A DNA stretch of 64,000 nt from Limimaricola sp027213785 (GCF_050847355.1 NZ_CP193755.1:1488001-1552000); one strand, 5' to 3'; positions 8,406 to 20,534 are shown, counted from the stretch's first letter. Made by a program: numbers and translations. Notes: generated from the letters alone by a model not told the origin.

Positions 8406-8963
8406 TCAGGGGATGATGCGGCTGTACTTGGTCCCCTCGAGCGTCGCGCCGACCCGCAGCCCGGTCTGCGCGAAGACCACCGCGATCACCGGCGACAGCG
8501 ACGTGATGGTCTCGGCGCGCAGCATCTCGCCACGGTCGTTGATCGCGTATTCCACGTCGGCGCCCGCCGCCCAGCCCGGCGCGCGACGGAAATCGCCCAG
8601 CGCCTGCTCGGTCATGAAGAACAGCACGTGGCTGAACTGCTGCGCACCGATCTGCAGGCCCGCGCTGGCGGAAGTCGCGGAGTAGTAATCGACCACGCTC
8701 TGCCCCACGAGAAGCGCGCCGCGCCCATAGGCGCCACCGAGACCGAGACCGACCTCGGTCACCAGCGGCATCACCAGCATGCCCCTGGACTGGGCCGCCA
8801 GCTCGCGGGTGCCCGGGTAGCGGTCATACATGTGATCGAGCGTGCTCTGCACCCTTGCGTCGATGCGCGATCCGCCGTCGCTGCCCACGCCGTTGCCGCA
8901 GGCGGCCAGAAGGCCGGTGGCGCCGAGGCCGAGCATCAGCCCGCGCCGTGTCGTCTTGTCCAT
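8406..8963 (-). CDS. YSC84-related (SYLF domain) lipoprotein
   Basis: A 185-residue exported protein. MDKTTRRGLMLG begins a twin-Arg-like signal and is followed by the lipobox LLAAC at about residues 18-22, then a SYLF/YSC84-type domain containing GGAYGRGALLV and VVDYYSATSASAGLQ. SYLF domains bind phosphoinositides in eukaryotes; bacterial members are envelope lipoproteins of unclear role. The ATG at 8963 is preceded by GAGGGGCAGCGAC. An in-frame ATG 15 bases upstream lacks a good ribosome site. It is monocistronic and convergent with the DUF2254 gene. Confidence 0.85.
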   Translation of the reverse strand: MDKTTRRGLMLGLGATGLLAACGNGVGSDGGSRIDARVQSTLDHMYDRYPGTRELAAQSRGMLVMPLVTEVGLGLGGAYGRGALLVGQSVVDYYSATSASAGLQIGAQQFSHVLFFMTEQALGDFRRAPGWAAGADVEYAINDRGEMLRAETITSLSPVIAVVFAQTGLRVGATLEGTKYSRIIP

Positions 8964-9067
8964 GTCGCTGCCCCTCATGTGATGTCGCGCCGCCCTTGTG
9001 TCCGGGCGGTCGGGCGAACCATAGGCCAGCCCGCCCGCGCTGTCATCCGCCGATGGCCCGGCAGGGC

Positions 9068-10066
9068 TCAGCCAGCCATGATCCGCGCGGCACGCGGCGC
9101 GAAATAGGTGAGCACCCCGTCGCAGCCGGCGCGGCGGAACGCCAGAAGGCTTTCCATCATCACCCGGTCGCCGTCGAGCCAGCCACTACGCGCCGCGCCC
9201 TCGATCATCGCGTATTCGCCCGAGACCTGATAGGCGAAGGTCGGCACCTCGTAGGCGTCCTTCACGCGGCGGCAGATATCGAGATAGCTCATGCCCGGCT
9301 TGACCATCACCATGTCCGCCCCCTCGGTGAGGTCGCGCCCCACCATGCGCAGCGCCTCCTCGGCGTTGGCCGGATCGATCTGGTAGGTCTTCTTGTCGCC
9401 CTTGAGCGCGCCGGAGGCGCCCACCGCGTCGCGGAACGGGCCGTAAAAGGCCGAGGCGAACTTGGCGGCGTAGCTCAGGATCGCCACCTGACCGTGGCCC
9501 TCGGCCTCCAGCGCCGCGCGGATCGCACCGATGCGCCCGTCCATCATGTCAGAGGGGCCGAGTATGTCGGCCCCGGCCCGCGCCTGCGCCAGTGCCATCT
9601 TGACCAGCGCCTCGACCGTGGGGTCGTTGACGATCTCGCCATCGACCACGAAACCGTCATGGCCGTTGGCGTTGTAGGGATCGAGCGCGATGTCGGTCAT
9701 CAGCGCCATCTCCGGCACCGCGTCCTTGATCGCGCGTATCGCGGTATTGGTGAGGTTGTCGTCCGACCACGCCTCGGCGCAGTCCTCGGTACGGCTTTCG
9801 GGGCCGGTATAGGGGAACAGGCACATCGCCGGGATGCCCAAGCCATGCGCCTCGCGCGCGGCCCTCACGGCGCGGTCGACGGTGAGCCGCGACACGCCGG
9901 GCATCGAGGCGATGGCGCTCTCCTCGCCGCGGCCCGCCTGCAGGAAGATCGGCCAAATCAGGTTGTCGGGCGTCATCGCCGTTTCGCGCACCATGGCGCG
10001 CAGCGCCGTGGTCCGACGCAACCGGCGCGGACGCGAGAGCGGGTAGGGGGCGGAGAAGGGCTGCAT
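9068..10066 (-). CDS. hemB: delta-aminolevulinic acid dehydratase (porphobilinogen synthase)
   Basis: A 332-residue cytoplasmic enzyme that condenses two 5-aminolevulinate molecules to porphobilinogen in tetrapyrrole synthesis. The Schiff-base lysine is Lys256 in MVKPGMSYLD, and the second active-site lysine is Lys202 in AAKFASAFYGP. The metal-site region reads DIALDPYNANGHDG: aspartates replace the zinc-binding cysteines of the human/yeast type, so this is the Mg-type or metal-independent class seen in photosynthetic bacteria. The ATG at 10066 opens MQPFSAPYPLSR with GGGAGA upstream. It is divergent from the small membrane protein gene. Confidence 0.96.
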   Translation of the reverse strand: MQPFSAPYPLSRPRRLRRTTALRAMVRETAMTPDNLIWPIFLQAGRGEESAIASMPGVSRLTVDRAVRAAREAHGLGIPAMCLFPYTGPESRTEDCAEAWSDDNLTNTAIRAIKDAVPEMALMTDIALDPYNANGHDGFVVDGEIVNDPTVEALVKMALAQARAGADILGPSDMMDGRIGAIRAALEAEGHGQVAILSYAAKFASAFYGPFRDAVGASGALKGDKKTYQIDPANAEEALRMVGRDLTEGADMVMVKPGMSYLDICRRVKDAYEVPTFAYQVSGEYAMIEGAARSGWLDGDRVMMESLLAFRRAGCDGVLTYFAPRAARIMAG

Positions 10067-10185
10067 GGGGCGTCTCCCGGGCGGGGTTTTCATATCACAA
10101 TCAGGGGGTGGCACGGTTTGCCGTGACCCACAAGGCTGGGCAAGTTCCGGGCCCGCGTCTAGGCTCGGCCCGATTGCAAGACCGG

Positions 10186-10722
10186 ATGTTGCCGAACGTG
10201 GACCTGACCCAGACGCTCTTCGAAGTGATCGACATGCGATCCTTCTCAAATCTCTGGTTCTGGATCATGCTGGCGCTCATCTGGTCCGCGGCGAGCCATC
10301 GCGTGCTCGGCGTGCCCTTCGACATGGTGGTGCGGGCCCGCCGCTTCGGCGGTCAGTCCGAGCGCGATCTGATCGACATGGTGCGGATCAACATCAACCG
10401 GATGCTGCATCTGGGCCATGTCGCGGGCAGCTGGCTGATCGGGGTCACGACCTTCGGCCTGTCCTCGCTGTCGCTGCTGGCCTTCTGGTACGATATCGAG
10501 TTCGCCCAGGCGGTGGTGCTGATCCTGCTGCCGCTCAGCATCGTGGCGGCGATGAGCTTCGCCACCGCGCGGCGCATCGCGGTCGAACGCCCGGAGGCCG
10601 AGGCGCTCTGCCGCCACCTCTCGCGTCACCGGTTCTGGGTGCAGCTTCTAGGCATGGTGTCGATCTTCGTCACCGCCATGTACGGCATGTATCAGAACCT
10701 TTCGGTCGCCCCGGGGTTCTGA
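10186..10722 (+). CDS. small integral membrane protein
   Basis: A protein of about 178 residues with four likely membrane helices: one in SFSNLWFWIMLALIW, two in the middle (around SWLIGVTTFGLSSL and VVLILLPLSIVAAM) and one near the C-terminus. It resembles a Rhodobacterales-restricted family that I recall being labelled as a component of the SufBCD complex; no sequence feature seen here supports an Fe-S role. The start is uncertain: ATG at 10186 or GTG at 10198, neither with a convincing ribosome site. The gene lies between hemB (divergent) and mfd (downstream, 47 bp). Confidence 0.6.
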   Translation: MLPNVDLTQTLFEVIDMRSFSNLWFWIMLALIWSAASHRVLGVPFDMVVRARRFGGQSERDLIDMVRININRMLHLGHVAGSWLIGVTTFGLSSLSLLAFWYDIEFAQAVVLILLPLSIVAAMSFATARRIAVERPEAEALCRHLSRHRFWVQLLGMVSIFVTAMYGMYQNLSVAPGF

Positions 10723-10769
10723 TCCTTCGGGACGCTTGACAGTGCCCGCCCGAAAGGTAGGTGAGCGCA

Positions 10770-14233
<3,464 letters not shown>

Positions 14234-14234
<1 letters not shown>

Positions 14235-14977
14235 TGGCCGAAGTGACTTTAGATACGTCAATCAAGCGTATGATAAGCTTGGTTATTCCGGCATTCAATG
14301 AGGCTGGAAACATCGAGGTTCTGGTGCAGGAGGCGCTCGATCTTCTGCCTGAGGACCTGCTGGGCGAGGTGATCGTCGTGGACGATTGCTCCACCGATGA
14401 CGGCGTGGCGCGTCTGCGGGCGCTGAGCGCGCGCGAGCCGCGGCTTCGGGTGCTGCGCCACGCGGTCAATGCCGGGCAGAGCGCCAGCGTGCGCAGCGGC
14501 GTCGCGGCCGCGCGCTATCCGCTGATCGCGACGCTGGACGGCGATGGGCAGAACCCGCCGGGCGACATTCCGGCGCTGGTTGCGGCCTATGACCCGGCCG
14601 GGCCGCAACTGGTGGGCGGTGTCCGCGCCAAGCGGCGCGACACCTGGTCCAAGCGCACCGCGTCGCGGCTGGCCAACGCGCTGCGTCGCCGTATCCTGCA
14701 CGACGATTGCCCCGACACGGGCTGCGGGCTCAAGGTGTTCGAACGCGACCGGCATCTTGCCTTGCCGTTCTTCCACGGCCAGCATCGCTATCTTCCGGCG
14801 CTGTTCCGCGCCTATGGCGCCGTCACCGCCTATGTGCCGATCGGCGATCGGCCCCGGCAGCACGGCGCGTCGAAATATACCAATTGGCGGCGCGGCCTTC
14901 AGGGCGTACCTGACCTGATGGGTGTGCGCTGGCTGGTGATGCGGGCGCGTCCCGTGGGCGCGCAGGAGGTATCGTGA
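14234..14977 (+). CDS. GT2 family glycosyltransferase (dolichyl-phosphate mannose synthase-like)
   Basis: A 247-residue GT-A-fold glycosyltransferase. The N-terminal strand ISLVIPAFNEAGNI, the nucleotide-sugar motif VVDDCSTDDG and the DxD-like ATLDGDGQNPPGD are in place, followed by DTGCGLKVF and the C-terminal HGASKYTNWRRG. This matches DPM1/GtrB/ArnC-type enzymes that load a sugar onto polyprenyl phosphate. It lacks the usual C-terminal transmembrane pair. The start ATG overlaps the mfd stop (TGATG); an internal ATG at 14270 could be used instead. The 3' end overlaps the LAB_N gene by 4 bases (GTGA). It probably supplies the lipid-linked sugar to the GT39 enzyme two genes downstream. Confidence 0.85.
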
Positions 14978-15294
14978 CCATGCTCTCCAACTGGTTCGCC
15001 CAGAACGGCTGGGCCGAGATCGTCTGGCTCACCATCGGCTTCATGGCACAGGCGATGTTCTCGGCCCGGTTCCTCGTGCAGTGGATCGCCAGCGAGCGCG
15101 TGCGCAAGTCGATCGTGCCGGAGGCCTTCTGGTACTTCTCGGCGGCGGGTGGCGCGATGCTGCTGGCCTATGCGATCTATCGGCAGGACCCGGTCTTCAT
15201 CCTCGGCCAGGCCTTCGGCCTCGTGGTCTATGCGCGCAACATCTACTTCATCTGGACCGAGCGTCGCGCCGGCGAGCCGGGGCATGAAGGCTGA
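14974..15294 (+). CDS. LAB_N (lipid A biosynthesis N-terminal) domain membrane protein
   Basis: A 106-residue three-helix membrane protein. Family features are FMAQAMFSARFLVQWI, then PEAFWYFSAAGGAMLL and the final helix GQAFGLVVYARNIYF. The LAB_N domain occurs alone or fused to LpxB and is usually found with polyprenyl-sugar glycosyltransferases; its fold resembles small multidrug-type transporters such as ArnE/ArnF, so a flippase or scaffold role is inferred. The start is a GTG at 14974 with AGGAGG five bases upstream, overlapping the GT2 stop. It overlaps the next gene by 11 bases, so the three genes form one translational unit. Confidence 0.87.
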   Translation: MTMLSNWFAQNGWAEIVWLTIGFMAQAMFSARFLVQWIASERVRKSIVPEAFWYFSAAGGAMLLAYAIYRQDPVFILGQAFGLVVYARNIYFIWTERRAGEPGHEG

Positions 15295-16666
15295 TCGCCA
15301 CTGGATCGCGGCGATCCTGCTCTGGGCCGCCGCGCAGGTCGCATGGCGATTTGCGCAAGGGCCCTCGCTCGAACTCGACGAGGCCGAAGCCTTCTATCAC
15401 GCGGGCCATCTGGCGCTTGGCTACAACGCGCAGCCGCCACTCTATTTCTGGCTGCAATGGGCGGTGTTCCAAGTGGTGGGCGACGGCATCTTCGCGCTCG
15501 CGCTCTTGAAGAACGCGCTCCTGGCCGGGGGCGGGCTGGCCCTTTACGCCATGCTGCGGCGTCTGCGCCCGCCCTTCGAGGCCGGGCTCGCCGTGATGGC
15601 GCTTGGCCTGCTGCCGCAGGTGCTGTGGGAGGCGCAGCGCGCGCTGACCCATTCGGTGCTGGCGATCTCGCTGTCGCTCGTGATCCTCGCGCTGGCCGAC
15701 CGGGTGCTGCGCGGTCCGGGTCGGGCGGGTCTAGGTGTCTCGCTGGCCTTCGGCATCGCCGCCGGGCTTGGCGTGATCTCCAAGTGGAACGTGGCGCTGC
15801 TGCCGGCGGCGATCGCGGTGGCGGCGCTGATACGGGCCGAATGGCGGGCGCGGATCTCGCCCGTTGGCGCGCTCCTCGCGATAGCGGCGGCGTCCGCCGT
15901 CGTGGCAGCGCCGCTATGGTGGGTGGCAGGCAACCTCGCCACCGCCAGCGGTTCGCTCCACAAGCTCGGGATCGAGGCGACGGCACCGCTGCTGCGCGCT
16001 TTCGAGGGTCTGGGGAGTCTCGCGGCGGCATGGCTGGCCTTTTGCGGCCTCGTGATCCTCGTGGTGATCGGCATCGGGATTGCCACGCGCGCGCGACCGC
16101 GCTGGCGACCGGACGAGCAGGCGCGGCTGATGATCGCGGTGATGCTGACCGGCGCGGCGCTGCTCGCGGTGGGGCTGGTCGCGGGCGGGGCCACGGAGGT
16201 CAAGGATCGCTGGCTGCTGCCGGTTGCGCTCTTTGCAGGGCCCGTGGCGGCGCTCTGGGCGATCGACCGGCTCGGCCCCTCGGGACAACGGCGGTTTGGC
16301 ATCGGGCTGGGCGGGCTCTGGGCGCTTGCCTTCGCTCTGCTTCCGGTCTCCGGCTGGGTCGATCCGGGCTATCGGGGCGCCGATTTCCCCGTCTGGGCCG
16401 AGGAGATCGAGGCGGCGCACCCGGACCTGCCGATCATCACTGACAGCATGTGGGCCGCCGGCAATCTTTCGATGATGTTGCCCGGCCGCGAGGTTCGGCT
16501 CGCGGCCGATGCCGATGAGCGCGACGGCGCGCGCCTGTGGATCTCGGAAGCGGACGAGGCGACGGCCTTGGCACAGCGGCTGGGACGCGATGCGGCGCCG
16601 CAGGGGCGTCGTGAGATTGCGCATGGGAACGAGATCGCGCTGTTCCGCCTCGCCATCAGCCAGTGA
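15284..16666 (+). CDS. GT39/ArnT-like membrane glycosyltransferase
   Basis: A 460-residue polytopic protein with about ten membrane helices. The N-terminal periplasmic loop carries the GT-C acidic signature in LELDEAEAFYHA followed by YNAQPPLYFWLQW, as in PMT/ArnT enzymes that use a polyprenyl-phosphate sugar as donor. The C-terminal about 100 residues form a periplasmic domain. The start ATG at 15284 lies inside the end of the LAB_N gene; a longer upstream frame is only overlap. Together with the GT2 and LAB_N genes it looks like a three-part system that makes, flips and transfers a sugar to an envelope target, probably lipid A or another lipid. The acceptor is unknown. Confidence 0.83.
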   Translation: MKADRHWIAAILLWAAAQVAWRFAQGPSLELDEAEAFYHAGHLALGYNAQPPLYFWLQWAVFQVVGDGIFALALLKNALLAGGGLALYAMLRRLRPPFEAGLAVMALGLLPQVLWEAQRALTHSVLAISLSLVILALADRVLRGPGRAGLGVSLAFGIAAGLGVISKWNVALLPAAIAVAALIRAEWRARISPVGALLAIAAASAVVAAPLWWVAGNLATASGSLHKLGIEATAPLLRAFEGLGSLAAAWLAFCGLVILVVIGIGIATRARPRWRPDEQARLMIAVMLTGAALLAVGLVAGGATEVKDRWLLPVALFAGPVAALWAIDRLGPSGQRRFGIGLGGLWALAFALLPVSGWVDPGYRGADFPVWAEEIEAAHPDLPIITDSMWAAGNLSMMLPGREVRLAADADERDGARLWISEADEATALAQRLGRDAAPQGRREIAHGNEIALFRLAISQ

Positions 16667-16669
16667 GGC

Positions 16670-17311
16670 TCAGCCCTCCGCGATCTGCTCGCGGATCTCG
16701 CCTATCACCTTGACCCACATCTCCTTGGTCTGGGCGCCGGGCACCGCGTGGCGCTGCGCCACGATGAAGGTCGGCACGCCGGTCACGCCCATCTCGCGGC
16801 TATGCGCGTCGCGCCGGCGGATGTCCTCGAGATCGGCGTCGCTTCCCAGAAGGCGGCGCACCACCGCGGCGTCCATCTCGATCCCGTCCGCGATGTCGGC
16901 CAGCACGTCATGGTCGCCGATGTCGCGGCCATCGGTGAAATAGGCCTTGAACAGGGCGCTGACGGCGGCGGTCTGCCGCCCCTCGATCCCGGCCCAGTGG
17001 ATCAGCCGGTGCGCGTCGAGCGTGTTGGGCGTGGTCTTGATCTGGTCGAGATTGAGCGCGAGCCCCGCCTCTTCGGCGCGCTCGACGATCGGGGCATAGG
17101 CCCGCGCCGCGCCGTCGCGGCCGCCGAACTTGGCTTCGAGATAGGCGCGCCGCTCCATGCCCTCGGCCGGCATGTCGGGGTTAAGCTGGAACGGGTGCCA
17201 CTCGATGGTGAAGGGGTGGTCGGGGATCTCCGCGAGCGCCGCGTCGAGACCGGCCTTGCCGATCCAGCACCACGGGCAGATCGGGTCCGAGAGGATGTCG
17301 AGTTTCACCAT
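16670..17311 (-). CDS. DsbA family oxidoreductase (FrnE-like)
   Basis: A 213-residue thioredoxin-fold protein without a signal peptide. The redox motif CPWC is at residues 12-15 (SDPICPWCWIG). Helical-insert features are FQLNPDMPAEG, TPNTLDAHRL and the cis-proline segment GVTGVPTF near the C-terminus. This is the cytoplasmic FrnE/2-hydroxychromene-2-carboxylate isomerase-like branch, not periplasmic DsbA. The ATG at 17311 follows AAGGAAGGGG. It is convergent with the glycosyltransferase gene (3-bp gap) and divergent from the XRE-cupin regulator. It is probably a thiol-disulfide isomerase or polyketide-modifying relative; the substrate is unknown. Confidence 0.87.
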   Translation of the reverse strand: MVKLDILSDPICPWCWIGKAGLDAALAEIPDHPFTIEWHPFQLNPDMPAEGMERRAYLEAKFGGRDGAARAYAPIVERAEEAGLALNLDQIKTTPNTLDAHRLIHWAGIEGRQTAAVSALFKAYFTDGRDIGDHDVLADIADGIEMDAAVVRRLLGSDADLEDIRRRDAHSREMGVTGVPTFIVAQRHAVPGAQTKEMWVKVIGEIREQIAEG

Positions 17312-17400
17312 TGGCCGCGCCCCTTCCTTGTGCAGCCCCGCAGCTAGCCCCCCGGGCGCGCTGTTGCAAGGCCGCGCCGCGCGCGTATATGTCCAGCGGC

Positions 17401-18033
17401 ATGACCGCCTCCTCGAAAACCCGTCCCGGCTCCCTGATCCGCATCGCCCGCGAGAACGGCGCCACCGAGACCGCGCCGCCGCTCGATCTGGGCGCACGCG
17501 TGCGCGAATTGCGCCGCGCACAGGGCTGGACGCTGGAGCAGGCGGCGGGCCGCGCCGGGCTGGCGCGGTCGACGCTGTCGAAGATCGAGAACGGGCAGAT
17601 GTCGCCCACCTATGACGCGCTCAAGAAGCTGGCGCAGGGCATGGGCATCTCGGTGCCGCAGCTGTTCACGCCGCCGCGCCGCGATCAGGTGATGGGCCGG
17701 ATGGTCACCACGCGCTCGGGCGAGGGCACCGGGCAGATCACCACCACATACGAGCACGAGCTCTTGGCCGAGGGGCTGAGATCGAAGAAGATGCTGCCCT
17801 ATCGTGCCCGGATCCGGGCGCGCGCCTTCGAGGAGTTCGATGGCTGGGTACGTCATGACGGCGAGGAGTTCCTCTACGTGCTCACCGGCACGATACGCCT
17901 GTTGACCGAGTTCTACGAGCCGGTCGAGATGAAGCGCGGCGACAGCGCCTATTACGACGCCGCCATGGGTCACAACGTCATCTCGACCAGCCCCGAGGAC
18001 GCGACCATCCTGTGGGTCACGTCGCTGGAGTGA
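17401..18033 (+). CDS. XRE family transcriptional regulator with cupin domain
   Basis: A 210-residue regulator. The N-terminal helix-turn-helix is at about residues 28-83 (RVRELRRAQGWTLEQAA, STLSKIENGQMSPTYDALKKLA). A linker follows, and the C-terminal half is a cupin (HDGEEFLYVLTG, PVEMKRGDSAYYDA, MGHNVIS). Such HTH-cupin proteins sense small ligands such as amines or sugars and regulate nearby or distant uptake and catabolic genes. The ATG at 17401 is preferred by family start; another ATG lies at 17389 and neither has a clear ribosome site. The ligand is unknown; the divergent FrnE-like gene could be a target. Confidence 0.86.
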   Translation: MTASSKTRPGSLIRIARENGATETAPPLDLGARVRELRRAQGWTLEQAAGRAGLARSTLSKIENGQMSPTYDALKKLAQGMGISVPQLFTPPRRDQVMGRMVTTRSGEGTGQITTTYEHELLAEGLRSKKMLPYRARIRARAFEEFDGWVRHDGEEFLYVLTGTIRLLTEFYEPVEMKRGDSAYYDAAMGHNVISTSPEDATILWVTSLE

Positions 18034-18044
18034 ATCGCCGGGCG

Positions 18045-18071
18045 GCGGCTTCGAAAAGCTGTGGAAGCCGC
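18045..18071. terminator. hairpin between convergent genes
   Basis: GCGGCTTC pairs with GAAGCCGC around an 11-base loop in the short gap between the XRE-cupin gene and the CsbD-like gene. There is no T run, so it is only a likely termination or 3'-end stabilising structure. Confidence 0.4.
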
Positions 18072-18073
18072 GC

Positions 18074-18412
18074 TCAGTCGTCGCGCCCGTCCTTGCTGTC
18101 GTCGTCGCCGAAGGCCGCGTCGTCGCTGTAGACGTCCTCCGAGGGGTGCATCGAGCGCGCCGAGGCGATGATGCGCTCGTTGTCGCGGGTCTCGTCCATC
18201 ATCGCATCGGCGGGATCGGTCCCTTCGAGCCATTCCGACACCTCGTCGCGCGCATCCTCGCGGCTCATCCCGGTGACCTCGCAAAGATGGTCGAGGAACG
18301 GGCCCAGCTCACCCTCGGTGGCCTCGACCTCGTCGCTGTCGAGATCCGGCCACTGGGTCAGGATGTTGGGCACGAAAGCGTGCCAGTGCTTGGCCACATG
18401 GCTCCATTTCAT
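18074..18412 (-). CDS. CsbD-like small acidic protein
   Basis: A 112-residue soluble protein. The first 65 residues follow the CsbD/YjbJ spacing of conserved tryptophans and glycines: MKWSHVAKHW, TQWPDLDSDEV, EGELGPFLDH and the C-terminal EDARDEVSEWLEG. The tail is very acidic and ends DDSKDGRDD. CsbD-type proteins are general-stress proteins of unknown mechanism. The ATG at 18412 follows GAGGAGACCCGCG; an ATG five codons earlier has no ribosome site. The family is assigned by pattern rather than strong identity. Confidence 0.65.
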   Translation of the reverse strand: MKWSHVAKHWHAFVPNILTQWPDLDSDEVEATEGELGPFLDHLCEVTGMSREDARDEVSEWLEGTDPADAMMDETRDNERIIASARSMHPSEDVYSDDAAFGDDDSKDGRDD

Positions 18413-18455
18413 CGCGGGTCTCCTCATACTGCCCGATGTCTTGAAGCGGCAACGG

Positions 18456-18487
18456 AAAGGGGGCGGACCGGGTTCCGGTCCGCCCCC
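18456..18487 (-). terminator. intrinsic terminator of the peptide-binding protein operon
   Basis: A 13-bp GC stem (GGGGGCGGACCGG with its complement) closed by a 3-base loop, followed on the minus strand by a short T run (TTT). It lies just after the small lipoprotein gene and ahead of the CsbD-like gene. Confidence 0.75.
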
Positions 18488-18513
18488 TCGGGCCCGTCAC
18501 GGCCAAGGCCTGC

Positions 18514-18642
18514 TCAGAGCGCCATGTCGACCACGCCGAGGCCGAGCTGCGCGGTGCCCACAGCGGCGTCGCCCACGACCCGCACCGGCGTGCAGGCGGC
18601 GATCAGGCCCAGCGCCGCAAGAAGCAGTAGGGCGCGCCTCAC
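18514..18642 (-). CDS. very small lipoprotein (42 residues)
   Basis: It starts at a GTG that overlaps the TGA of the solute-binding protein gene (GTGA), with GAGGAG upstream. The product begins MRRALLLLAALGLIAAC, a short signal with lipobox LIAAC, and the mature part is about 26 residues (CTPVRVVGDAAVG and following). A Rhodobacterales-type mini-lipoprotein is likely. The tight overlap argues for real translation. Function unknown; it may associate with the binding protein. Confidence 0.6.
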   Translation of the reverse strand: MRRALLLLAALGLIAACTPVRVVGDAAVGTAQLGLGVVDMAL

Positions 18643-20534
18643 TGGGTGGTCTCCTCGGAGGTTTCGCCCGGCTCGGCCTGCGCTTCTCCTGCTTCGGCGT
18701 CGGCCCGCGTTTCGCCCTCGACCACTTCCTCGTACCACCAGACGTCGGGCTGCCAGCCCGGCCAGTCGCCGAAGACCGGGATGGTCTCGGGGTGGTGCAG
18801 GTCGGCGTCATAGGCGATGCGGCTGATGTTCCACTGGTAGATCGGGATCGCGTAGCGCCCGGTGGTCAGCACCCGGTCCAGCGCCTTGGCGGCGGCGATG
18901 AAATCGTCTTGGCTCTCGGAGGTGAGCAGCAGGTCGATCAGACCGTCGACGGCCGGGCTCTTCACGCCCATGGCGTTGCGCCCGCCCGGCGTGTCGGCGG
19001 CCTCCGAGCCCCAATAGGCGTATTGCTCGTTGCCGGGGCTGAGCGACAGCCCGCGCCGGAAATAGGTCATGTCGAAATCATAGGCGTCGGTGCGTTCCTT
19101 GAACTGGGCACTGTCGACGGTGGAGATGGTCGGGGTGATGCCGATCCGTTCGAGCGCCTGCACATACATGTCGATGATCGCCGCGTTCTCCGAGCTGCCC
19201 TGTTCGAGCAGGATCTCGAAGGCGAAGGCCTCGCCAGTGGCCTCGTTGGTCAGCACGCCGTTGTCGATCACCCAGCCCGCGCTCGACAGCAGCGACAGCG
19301 CCGAGGCGGTACCGGCGCGGTTGCGCTCGGTGCCGTCGCCCACCGGCAGCGCGTATCCCTCGAGCGCGCCGGGCAGAAGATCCTCTTCCCAGCGCATCAG
19401 GAATTCCCTGACCCGGCCCTCGGCGGGACCTTCCTCCATGCCCAGCGGCGAGTTCGAGAAATACGAAGTGATGCGCGGCTGCGCGCCGCCGGTCATCGCG
19501 TCGTTGATGAACTCGAAGTTGAACGCCTCGATCATCGCCTGGCGCACGCGCCAATCCTCGAAGACCGGACGACGGGTGTTCATTACGAAGCCGGTCATGC
19601 CGGTGGGACGGCCATGCGGCAGCTCCTCGAGCACCACCTCGCCGTCGCGAGCGCGCGGGAAGTCGTACTGGCTTTCCCAGCGGGCGACGTTGAACTCGCG
19701 GGTGAAATTGGTCTCGCCGGTCTTGAAGGCTTCAAAGGCGGCGGTCTCGTCGCCGAAGAACTCGAGCCGGATCTCGTCGAGCACGTTGGTACCGCGCCGG
19801 AACGGGATGTCGGCCCCCCAGTAATCCTCGTCACGCTTGAGCGAGATGTAGCGGCCCGCTTCGAAATCCTCGATCACGTAAGGCGCCGAAGTGATCGGGA
19901 CGATATCGAGGCCGCTCTCGGCAAAGGCCTCGCCCTCCCATTGCGCCTTCTTGAGGATCGGCCGCAGGCCGGCCAGCAGCGCCAGTTCGCGGTCCGGCGT
20001 GTTGAAGGTCAGGCGTACCTTGCGCTCTCCGGTCTCCTCGATGCTTTCGACCTTTTCCCAGAAGCCGATGTAACGTGGGTGGCCTTCGGTGCCGAGCGTC
20101 TCGAAGGACCAGATCACGTCCTCGACCGTGACCGGGCTGCCATCGGAGAACTTCGCCTCGGGATGCAGGGTGAATTCGACCCAGGAACGGTCCTCGGCGG
20201 TCTCTACCGATTCGGCGAGCAAGCCGTAAAGCGTGAAGGGCTCGTCGAGCGTGCGTCCCATCAGGCTTTCGCCGATCAGGTAGCTCAGCTGCCACGGCAC
20301 CGAGCCCTTCAGGATGTAGGGATTCAGGCTATCGAATCCGCCGACCTCGGCGGTCGCCATCCGGCCGCCCGTGGGGGCGTCAGGGTTGGCATAGGGCAGG
20401 GATGTAAAGTCCGCGGGCAGGGCAGGTTCGCCATACATTGCAATGCCATGCGCGGGCTCGGCGAGGCTCGCCCCGGTGCCGAGCAGCAATGCAAGCGTGC
20501 CGTTACGCAAGCTGTTAAAAATAGATGAAGTCAT
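18639..20534 (-). CDS. ABC transporter substrate-binding protein, family 5 (oligopeptide, YejA-like)
   Basis: A 631-residue periplasmic binding protein with an N-terminal signal peptide (FNSLRNGTLALLLGTGASLA). Family 5 features are GGFDSLNPYILKG, LHPEAKFSDGSPVTVEDV, and the C-terminal PIYQWNISRIAYD and PGWQPDVWWYE. It closely follows the layout of YejA-type microcin/oligopeptide binding proteins, with an extra acidic Glu/Ala-rich tail. It overlaps the small lipoprotein gene by 4 bases. Unusually, no permease or ATPase genes follow. The ATG at 20534 has AGGGGG about 13 bases upstream, weakly spaced. Substrate inferred as peptides. Confidence 0.88.
   Translation of the reverse strand: MTSSIFNSLRNGTLALLLGTGASLAEPAHGIAMYGEPALPADFTSLPYANPDAPTGGRMATAEVGGFDSLNPYILKGSVPWQLSYLIGESLMGRTLDEPFTLYGLLAESVETAEDRSWVEFTLHPEAKFSDGSPVTVEDVIWSFETLGTEGHPRYIGFWEKVESIEETGERKVRLTFNTPDRELALLAGLRPILKKAQWEGEAFAESGLDIVPITSAPYVIEDFEAGRYISLKRDEDYWGADIPFRRGTNVLDEIRLEFFGDETAAFEAFKTGETNFTREFNVARWESQYDFPRARDGEVVLEELPHGRPTGMTGFVMNTRRPVFEDWRVRQAMIEAFNFEFINDAMTGGAQPRITSYFSNSPLGMEEGPAEGRVREFLMRWEEDLLPGALEGYALPVGDGTERNRAGTASALSLLSSAGWVIDNGVLTNEATGEAFAFEILLEQGSSENAAIIDMYVQALERIGITPTISTVDSAQFKERTDAYDFDMTYFRRGLSLSPGNEQYAYWGSEAADTPGGRNAMGVKSPAVDGLIDLLLTSESQDDFIAAAKALDRVLTTGRYAIPIYQWNISRIAYDADLHHPETIPVFGDWPGWQPDVWWYEEVVEGETRADAEAGEAQAEPGETSEETTQ

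Noticed and set aside
9962..10249. Longer HemB N-terminus beginning at 10249
   Set aside because: The extra residues are unlike HemB, and the ATG at 10066 gives the usual length with a ribosome site.
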